In this document: positions 6,203 through 11,337 of the stretch, in pieces
Position numbering within the stretch: position 1 is the stretch's first letter
How the letters are laid out: every line of letters begins with the position of its first letter
Source of the DNA: Sporomusaceae bacterium
GTDB lineage: Bacteria; Bacillota_C; Negativicutes; Sporomusales_B; UBA7701
NCBI GenBank assembly: GCA_022839045.1
Contig: JALHDI010000035.1
Coordinates: 1 to 11,337 of the forward strand
Length of the DNA stretch: 11,337 nt
Reading direction: 5' to 3'
Position numbers and translations under genes: made by a program
Notes under the pieces: model-generated
Database searches by the model: none
Told to the model about the DNA's origin: nothing
What the model saw: the letters and a program-made list of their open reading frames with translations, nothing else

Positions 6203-7546
6203 ATGAGTGGTATTGTTCAAGATGGTGCGAAGAAAGTCTGGGGGTACCGTTGGGTCATCGTTATCATGCTCTGGTTATTGTATATTATCAATTATTTTGA
6301 CCGGATCAGCGTTCTGACATTTTTGCCTCTCATCAGGAAAGACCTCGATTTGACCCATCAGGAGATAGGTTTCGCGGCATCAATATTCTTCTTTGCCTAC
6401 GCGTTAGCGCAGGTCAGCGCCGGTTATCTCGCCGACAAAATCGGTCCCAAGCGGGTTATGGGGATCGCTATTGTGGTGTTTACGGCAGTCACATTCCTGA
6501 CCGGCATGGTCCGAAATTATACGCAGTTCGTATTGCTGCGGCTCGGCCTGGGTTTGGGCGAAGGCCATCACTTCTCGCCGGCAAACAAGTGTATTGCCGA
6601 CTGGTTCCCTAAGAGCGAAAAGGGCCGGGCGACGGCATTCTTTTCGACAACGTGGGCATTTGCGCCGGCTATTATCCCCATAGTGATTACTTTTATGGCC
6701 ACCGCGTTGGGCGGTGACTGGCGCACGATATTTTACATTCTGGCGGTACCCGGTCTTTTCGGAATAGCTCTGCTGTGGTATTTTGTGGCCGATAAGCCGG
6801 AAGATATGCTAAAACGCGGAAAATTGTCCCAGGAAGAATACGACTATATCAAAGCCGGGGTTGTGACCAATGAGACTGCGGTGAAAACTCTCGGCGTCGG
6901 GGTTATCCTGAAGGATCCATCGTTGTGGATGTATGCAGCTCAGCTCTTTTGCCTGCTGGCTATCTATTGGGGCAGCACTTCGTGGATATCCTCCTTCCTG
7001 TTTGAGCAACACGGCTTTAGTCTTGCCAAGATGGGGGCCCTCTCGGCTCTGCCGTATGCCGTCGCTATCGTTTCGACGATGTTCGGCGGCTGGCTGATGG
7101 ACAAGGTTTTCCACCGTACCAGGCAGGTGGCGCTAATTTCCTTCCTTGTCTCCATTCCCGTGTTGATGTATTTGGGGCAAGTACCGAAGGGTAGCACCGG
7201 GACACTTATCGCTATGCTGATTCTTAACGGTTTCTTTGTCAACATGATCTGGGGCGTTATCTATGCTTATCCGCAGATGCGCTATCCTAAAGAGGTGGTT
7301 GGCTCGGCCGTAGGCCTGACCAACGGTATCGGACAATTGGGGGCTTTTATTTCGCCGCTCCTAGCCGGCTACTTGGTAGAAAAGACGGCCCAAGGCATTT
7401 TCTATGATAAGGTTTTCTACATGTTCGCAGCTTGCGCCGCCGTAGGAGCCGTGGTTACACTGCTGCTCAAGGAAGACCCCCTGAACATCGAAGATCTGGT
7501 GGGTGCCAAAGGCAAGACCGCCGATGAGCAGAAAGTCTCAGGCTAA
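6203..7546 (+). CDS. MFS organic-acid symporter, ACS family
   Basis: This is a 447-residue, probably 12-helix inner-membrane transporter. Several features mark the anion:cation symporter branch of the MFS, which includes carriers for glucarate, hexuronates, galactonate, phthalate and 4-hydroxyphenylacetate: the NYFDR of helix 1 (D33, R34), the loop motif GYLADKIGPKRV (74-85), the RLGLGLGEG helix (113-121), and the following PANKCIADWFPKSEKGRATA stretch (126-145). Uptake of a carboxylate with protons is expected. AGGAG at 6191-6195 with 7 nt of spacing supports this ATG. It is the first gene behind the sigma-54 promoter and is followed 36 nt later by the dehydrogenase, so it most likely imports the substrate of the downstream enzymes. 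The exact substrate cannot be told from sequence. Confidence 0.88.
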   Translation: MSGIVQDGAKKVWGYRWVIVIMLWLLYIINYFDRISVLTFLPLIRKDLDLTHQEIGFAASIFFFAYALAQVSAGYLADKIGPKRVMGIAIVVFTAVTFLTGMVRNYTQFVLLRLGLGLGEGHHFSPANKCIADWFPKSEKGRATAFFSTTWAFAPAIIPIVITFMATALGGDWRTIFYILAVPGLFGIALLWYFVADKPEDMLKRGKLSQEEYDYIKAGVVTNETAVKTLGVGVILKDPSLWMYAAQLFCLLAIYWGSTSWISSFLFEQHGFSLAKMGALSALPYAVAIVSTMFGGWLMDKVFHRTRQVALISFLVSIPVLMYLGQVPKGSTGTLIAMLILNGFFVNMIWGVIYAYPQMRYPKEVVGSAVGLTNGIGQLGAFISPLLAGYLVEKTAQGIFYDKVFYMFAACAAVGAVVTLLLKEDPLNIEDLVGAKGKTADEQKVSG

Positions 7547-7582
7547 TAATAACTCAGCAATCAATTAAAGGAGGTAGATATA

Positions 7583-8347
7583 ATGAATTTTCCCAGTGCA
7601 GACCTGAGTGGCAAGGCCGCAATAGTAACCGGAGGAAGCAAGGGTATTGGCTTCGGTATGGCCTGTGCTTTAGCTCATGCAGGCGCTGATATCGTCGTCG
7701 TGAGTCGCAACCTGGCTGAAGGAGAGGAAGCAGCTAAGGAAATACAAGCTATGGGGCGCAAGTCTATAGCAATTTCCTGCGACGTCACAGTGCCGGAGGC
7801 CGTCGACGAGATGGTTGCGAAGGCGGTCGCGACTTTCGGCAAGGTCGACATTCTCCTCAACAATGCCGGCATGAATATCCGTAAACCGGTTGTCGACCTT
7901 TCGGCGGAAGAGTGGGACAGGGTGCTCAGCACCAACCTCAAGGGCATCTTTCTTGTTGCCCAGCGGGTGGGCAAGGAGATGATCAAGCAGAAAAGCGGCA
8001 AGGTCATCAATATCGCCTCCATCCTGGGCGTTATCGGGCTGCCTTGGCTGGCTCCCTACGCCGCCAGCAAGGGCGGCATCGTCCAACTCACCAAAGTGCT
8101 TGCGCTCGAGTGGGCTCAGTTTAACATTAACGTAAACGCTATCGCCCCGGCGTATATCCGCACGCCTATGACCGAGGGCTGGCTTACCGACCAGGTGCGG
8201 CTTCAGGCCATCCTGTCGAGTACGCCGATGGGGCGGTTAGGCTCGATCGAGGATCTGGCCGGACCGGTGGTATTCCTCGCTTCCGACTGGTCCAGCTACA
8301 TCACCGGCCATACGCTGATGGTTGACGGCGGCTGGGTCGCGCGCTAG
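7583..8347 (+). CDS. Short-chain dehydrogenase/reductase (SDR)
   Basis: This is a 254-residue cytosolic oxidoreductase of the classical SDR family, of normal length. It has the cofactor motif TGGSKGIG (16-23), NNAG (93-96) and the catalytic tetrad N118, S146, Y159 and K163 in YAASK. Lys20 in the glycine motif and Ser-Arg (41-42) after the second strand, where NAD-type enzymes carry Asp, suggest preference for NADP(H); this is inference. Overall it resembles gluconate 5-dehydrogenase and 3-oxoacyl reductase-like members, a group too broad to fix a substrate. AAAGGAGGT precedes the ATG. Placed between a carboxylate symporter and a 4-hydroxyacyl-CoA dehydratase-like enzyme, it may interconvert a keto and a hydroxy acid, for example by supplying the hydroxyl that is later eliminated. 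Confidence 0.9.
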   Translation: MNFPSADLSGKAAIVTGGSKGIGFGMACALAHAGADIVVVSRNLAEGEEAAKEIQAMGRKSIAISCDVTVPEAVDEMVAKAVATFGKVDILLNNAGMNIRKPVVDLSAEEWDRVLSTNLKGIFLVAQRVGKEMIKQKSGKVINIASILGVIGLPWLAPYAASKGGIVQLTKVLALEWAQFNINVNAIAPAYIRTPMTEGWLTDQVRLQAILSSTPMGRLGSIEDLAGPVVFLASDWSSYITGHTLMVDGGWVAR

Positions 8348-8372
8348 AACTTAACAAAAGGAGGAACAAAAA

Positions 8373-9860
8373 ATGAAAACAGGCAAGGAGTATATCGACA
8401 GCCTGCGCAAACGCAACTTCAAGGTATATGTCAAGGGCCAGCTGCTGAAGAGCGACGAGGTGGTCGACCACCCGTTCATCCGCGGCCACGTAAACTCCGC
8501 GGCTATGACCTACGATCTTGCCCATGATCCGGCTTGCGAAGATCTCATGACCGTTAAGTCCCATCTCACCGGCAAAAAGATCAACCGCTTCACCCACATC
8601 CACCAGAGCGTCGACGACCTGGTGAAAAAGGTCAAGATGCTGCGGATGATCTCGCAGAAGACCGGTACTTGCTACCAGCGCTGTGTGGGCTTTGACGCCA
8701 TCAACGCTCTATATACGGTAACCTTCGAAATGGATAAGAAACTGGGAACCGAGTATCATGCCCGCCTCAAGAAGTTCCTGGAATACTGGCAGGAGAACGA
8801 CCTGATGGTGGCTGGAGCCATGACCGATCCCAAAGGCGATCGCAGTCTGCGCCCGAGCCAGCAGGCCGACCCCGACCTTTTCGTCCATATCGTCGAGAAG
8901 AACGACAAGGGTATCGTAATCCGCGGCGCCAAAGCCCACATGACTGGTATGGTAAATTCTCACGAAATGCTCATTATGCCCACCATGGCCATGGGACCGG
9001 AAGACAAGGATTATGCGGTTTCATGCGCGATACCTGTTGATGCTCCGGGGATCATCCATATCTTCGGCCGCCAGACCAACGACGATCGCAAGTGCGAAGG
9101 CGAAATCGACCAGGGCAACGCGCGCTACGGTATCGTCGGCGGCGAATGTCTGACCGTCCTGGAGAACGTCTTCGTCCCCTGGGATAAAGTCTTTATGTGC
9201 GGCGAAGTCGAGTACAGCGGGCACCTGGTAGAAAGATTTGCCTGCTATCACCGCCAGAACTACGGCGGCTGCAAGGGCGGCGTTTCCGACGTCGTTATCG
9301 GCGCGGCCGCAGTCATGGCCGACATGAGCGGCTACGGCAAGGCTGCCCATGTCAAAGAAAAGATCAATGAAATGATCCATTTGACCGAGACGCTGTATGC
9401 TTGCTCGATCGCCTGCTCGGCCGAAGGAAAACCGACAGCCGCCGGCTCCTATTACGTCGACCCGCTGCTGGCCAACGTCGGTAAGCACAACGTCACCCGC
9501 CTCATCTACGACATCGACCGCCTGGCCCAGGATATTGGCGGCGGCATCACCGCCACCATGCCTTCCGAGGCCGATCTCAAGAGCCCGGAAATCGGCAAGT
9601 ATGTCGAAAAGTACCTGAAAGGCGTGGCTTCCGTACCCACCGAGTATCGGCTCCGGGTAGGCCGCCTGATCGAAAACATGACCGGCGGCACCGCTCTGGT
9701 CGAGAGCATGCACGGCGCCGGTTCGCCTCAGGCGCAGAAAGTTTTCTATTCCAAGCTTTCCAACCTGGAACACAAGAAGCGTTGCGCCCTCGATATCGCC
9801 GGGGTGCCGGCCGAGGTAGCCAAGGCAATGCAAGAAGCGGCCGCCGGCAAAGGCAAATAA
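8373..9860 (+). CDS. abfD: 4-hydroxybutyryl-CoA dehydratase-like [4Fe-4S]/FAD enzyme
   Basis: This 495-residue cytosolic enzyme belongs to the HpaB/AbfD flavoprotein superfamily and is close to Clostridium aminobutyricum AbfD in length and in most blocks I remember. All four cluster ligands of AbfD (C99, C103, H292, C299) are matched by C100, C104 (TCYQRC), H293 and C300 (YHRQNYGGC). The catalytic-site residues Y297, E258 and E444 (VESMHGAG) are also in place. The flavin mono-oxygenases of the superfamily lack these cysteines. AbfD dehydrates 4-hydroxybutyryl-CoA to crotonyl-CoA through a ketyl radical and is oxygen-sensitive. Compared with AbfD as I recall it, there are short deletions around residues 404-440 and a different C-terminal tail, so a related 4-hydroxyacyl-CoA is possible. 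AAAGGAGG precedes the ATG, 25 nt after the dehydrogenase stop codon. Confidence 0.88.
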   Translation: MKTGKEYIDSLRKRNFKVYVKGQLLKSDEVVDHPFIRGHVNSAAMTYDLAHDPACEDLMTVKSHLTGKKINRFTHIHQSVDDLVKKVKMLRMISQKTGTCYQRCVGFDAINALYTVTFEMDKKLGTEYHARLKKFLEYWQENDLMVAGAMTDPKGDRSLRPSQQADPDLFVHIVEKNDKGIVIRGAKAHMTGMVNSHEMLIMPTMAMGPEDKDYAVSCAIPVDAPGIIHIFGRQTNDDRKCEGEIDQGNARYGIVGGECLTVLENVFVPWDKVFMCGEVEYSGHLVERFACYHRQNYGGCKGGVSDVVIGAAAVMADMSGYGKAAHVKEKINEMIHLTETLYACSIACSAEGKPTAAGSYYVDPLLANVGKHNVTRLIYDIDRLAQDIGGGITATMPSEADLKSPEIGKYVEKYLKGVASVPTEYRLRVGRLIENMTGGTALVESMHGAGSPQAQKVFYSKLSNLEHKKRCALDIAGVPAEVAKAMQEAAAGKGK

Positions 9861-9872
9861 AAGGACCCAGGC

Positions 9873-10166
9873 GTGAAGGTCGGCGTAAAATTCTGCGGCA
9901 ACTGCAACCCGTGTGTCGACATGCCGGCATTGTTTAGAGCACTGGCGGCGCGGGCTGAGGGGGTTTCGTTTGTCCGCTGGGACGATGCCGATTACGACGT
10001 GCTGTTGGTGCTTAGCAGCTGTCGTAGCGACTGCGCCACTCGCCCGCCGTTCGCCGGACCGGTGGTCAGTGCCACTAGTGAGGCGGTCGATCTTTGGCCT
10101 GTAGCGGAAGACGACTTGTCAGACACTATCCTGGCTGCCCTCAAGCGATACGAAACCGTCGGTTAG
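9873..10166 (+). CDS. Small cysteine-motif protein of unknown function
   Basis: This 97-residue soluble protein starts at GTG 9873, with AAGGA at 9861-9865, 7 nt of spacing and a 12-nt gap after the dehydratase gene. It opens with VKFCGNCNPCVD (C8, C11, C14 as CxxCxxC) and has a second pair, SSCRSDCA (C50, C54), after a hydrophobic strand DVLLVL. I recall small clostridial proteins with an FCGGCNP...NGC..AC pattern but cannot name a function. The layout suggests a small alpha/beta domain with a metal, Fe-S or redox site. Its position inside the operon suggests a helper for the neighbouring Fe-S dehydratase or an electron carrier, which is speculation. Confidence 0.75.
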   Translation: MKVGVKFCGNCNPCVDMPALFRALAARAEGVSFVRWDDADYDVLLVLSSCRSDCATRPPFAGPVVSATSEAVDLWPVAEDDLSDTILAALKRYETVG

Positions 10167-10176
10167 GACGGAAGCG

Positions 10177-10205
10177 AAGCGGTGTGGGCATTGCCCACAC
10201 CGCTT
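10177..10205 (+). terminator. Hairpin between small protein and CoA-transferase genes
   Basis: AAGCGGTGTGGGC (10177-10189) and GCCCACACCGCTT (10193-10205) form a perfect 13-bp stem with a 3-nt loop. The tail TGTAAAA is poor in T, so this is more likely a partial terminator, attenuator or RNA-stabilising hairpin that lowers expression of the next gene than a full stop. Confidence 0.5.
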
Positions 10206-10234
10206 TGTAAAATCAGTCTATGGGAGTGAAAAGA

Positions 10235-11337
10235 ATGGCGGAAAAAAATCTTGCCGGTATCCGGGTGCTAGACTTTACCCGCGTCCTGGCCGGACCTTAT
10301 CTTACGCAAATGATGCGCGACCTTGGGGCTGAGGTGATAAAAGTCGAACAGCCCGGAAAAGGCGCCGACGAACGGGGAATGCCGCCGTTTGCCAAGGGGC
10401 AGAGCGGCTACTACATGATGCTCAACCGCGGCAAGAAGTCGATTACCCTCAACCTCAAAGCGCCCGAGGCCAAGGAAATCATTTTCGAGCTGGCCCGCAA
10501 GTCGGATATCATCACTGAGAATTTCAAGCCGGGGGTCATGAAATCACTGGGCTTTACCTACGAGGAATTCAAAAAGGTTAAACCGGATATCATTATGTGC
10601 TCGATATCGACCTTCGGCCAGGAAGGCCCCTATTCCCAGCGGGTGGGCTACGACATCGTCGCCCAGGCCATGAGCGGCCTGATGTGGATGACCGGCGACG
10701 CCGACCGGCCGCCGACACGCTCCGGCACCTCGATAGGCGACGTCAACGCCAGCACCCATGCTTTGGCGGCTATCGGTGCGGCCCTTTACTACCGGGAGAA
10801 GACGGGTAAGGGCCAATATATCGACATTTCCCTGCGCGATTGCCTGTCGGCCATTATCGAAACCGCTATTCCCCGCTACACCATGAGCGGCGGCACCGAC
10901 AAACCCATGCGTAGCGGGCGCCATCACGCCACCATGGGTCCGTACGGAGTATTCGCCGCCGGCCGCGGCAACTACGTGGTCCTGGGGGCGCTGAATCCGG
11001 CCATCTGGAAACGGCTGTGCACGGCGATGAACCGGTCGGAAATGATTGACGATCCCCAGTTCAGCGACCCCGGCCTGCGCGCGCAAAACCTTGATGCGGT
11101 AGTGAGCGCCATCGAAGGTTGGCTGCAGTCCTTCGCCAATGTGGACGAACCGCTGGCGCTGCTGGAAAAACACGAGGTACCGTCGGCCCCGGTGTTCAGT
11201 ATCGATAAGCTTGTGAGCGATCCGCAGTTTCTCATGCGTGATATGATTGTCGAGGTGAACGACCCGCTGTTTGGGCCGGTTAAACTTCCGGCCACCCCAA
11301 TGCGTTTTTCGGAAACGTCAGTTGTCAATACCGAGGC
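10235..11337 (+). CDS. Class III CoA-transferase (CaiB/BaiF family), 3' partial
   Basis: At least 367 residues are present and the frame is open at the window edge; the family is usually about 400 residues, so little is missing. The N-terminus LAGIRVLDFTRVLAGPYLTQ and the block DLGAEVIKVEQPG (29-41) are hallmarks of the family, as is NRGKKSITLNLK (64-75). The catalytic aspartate is D169 in SIGDVNASTHAL, the same number as in formyl-CoA transferase. The reaction moves CoA between a donor thioester and a free carboxylate through a covalent aspartyl-CoA anhydride. GGGAG at 10222-10226 with 8 nt of spacing supports this ATG; an in-frame GTG at 10226 would overlap that site. In this operon it likely activates the imported or reduced hydroxy acid for the dehydratase. 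Donor and acceptor are unknown. Confidence 0.9.
   Translation, partial: MAEKNLAGIRVLDFTRVLAGPYLTQMMRDLGAEVIKVEQPGKGADERGMPPFAKGQSGYYMMLNRGKKSITLNLKAPEAKEIIFELARKSDIITENFKPGVMKSLGFTYEEFKKVKPDIIMCSISTFGQEGPYSQRVGYDIVAQAMSGLMWMTGDADRPPTRSGTSIGDVNASTHALAAIGAALYYREKTGKGQYIDISLRDCLSAIIETAIPRYTMSGGTDKPMRSGRHHATMGPYGVFAAGRGNYVVLGALNPAIWKRLCTAMNRSEMIDDPQFSDPGLRAQNLDAVVSAIEGWLQSFANVDEPLALLEKHEVPSAPVFSIDKLVSDPQFLMRDMIVEVNDPLFGPVKLPATPMRFSETSVVNTE

Noticed and set aside
6003..6206. Open frame of 67 codons across the operator region
   Set aside because: It lies over the operator repeats and the sigma-54 promoter, has no ribosome site and overlaps the start of the symporter gene.
9021..9833. Long open frame of 270 codons on the minus strand opposite the dehydratase gene
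   Set aside because: It is antisense to a strongly conserved enzyme and its composition follows from GC-rich codon use on the other strand. No recognisable domain or ribosome site was seen.
8373..9860. Annotation as a 4-hydroxyphenylacetate 3-monooxygenase (HpaB)
   Set aside because: The protein is in the same superfamily but has all four Fe-S cluster ligands of the dehydratase branch, which the oxygen-using monooxygenases lack, and the neighbours are CoA-ester enzymes.
10544..11173. Open frame of 209 codons on the minus strand opposite the CoA-transferase
   Set aside because: It is the antisense shadow of a clear class III CoA-transferase and its translation has no recognisable family features.

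Overview
The window looks like accessory metabolism of a strictly anaerobic, fermentative Firmicute. A Negativicutes/Sporomusaceae-type genome is my guess from the mix of GC-rich metabolic genes, strong AGGAGG ribosome sites, a butyrate kinase end, an oxygen-sensitive type of [4Fe-4S]/FAD dehydratase and sigma-54 control. That placement is inference; no rRNA or other taxonomic marker is present. All recognisable genes lie on the + strand.

Layout. (1) Bases 1-121 are the 3' end of a butyrate kinase gene, GC-rich. (2) From about 122 to 3680 is a visibly AT-richer block: a DASS/SLC13-type organic anion transporter whose reading frame is broken once at a run of six T (halves 177-803 and 758-1591), an MFS transporter starting 11 nt after it (1603-2748), and a short soluble chemoreceptor (2832-3680). 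(3) Bases 3681-4266 hold no convincing gene. They contain a repeated GACTTTATTTTTATGA-like motif, a 20-bp perfect inverted repeat with flanking extension, a strong terminator hairpin and a probable sigma-54 promoter. (4) Bases 4267-5946 encode a PAS / AAA+ / TyrR-type HTH sigma-54 activator. (5) Bases 5947-6202 are a dense control region: three good copies and one degenerate copy of TGGTGA-N6-TCACCA, a possible sigma-70 promoter overlapped by one copy, and a near-perfect -24/-12 promoter. (6) Bases 6203-11337 form a GC-richer catabolic operon: ACS-family MFS symporter, short-chain dehydrogenase, 4-hydroxybutyryl-CoA dehydratase-like enzyme with all four Fe-S ligands, a 97-residue cysteine-motif protein, and a class III CoA-transferase that runs off the window.

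How the genes may work together (inference). The activator senses a small molecule, binds the repeated operators and drives the operon from the sigma-54 promoter. The symporter imports a hydroxy- or oxo-carboxylate, the dehydrogenase interconverts its keto and hydroxyl forms, the CoA-transferase makes the CoA thioester, and the dehydratase eliminates water from a 4-hydroxyacyl-CoA to give a 2-enoyl-CoA. The 2-enoyl-CoA could then enter butyrate-type fermentation, which would fit the neighbouring butyrate kinase. The classical partners of the 4-hydroxybutyrate pathway (iron-type alcohol dehydrogenase, class I CoA-transferase) are absent from the window, so the substrate may be different. The most interesting parts are the self-contained regulator-plus-operator array and this unusual gene set around an AbfD-type radical dehydratase.
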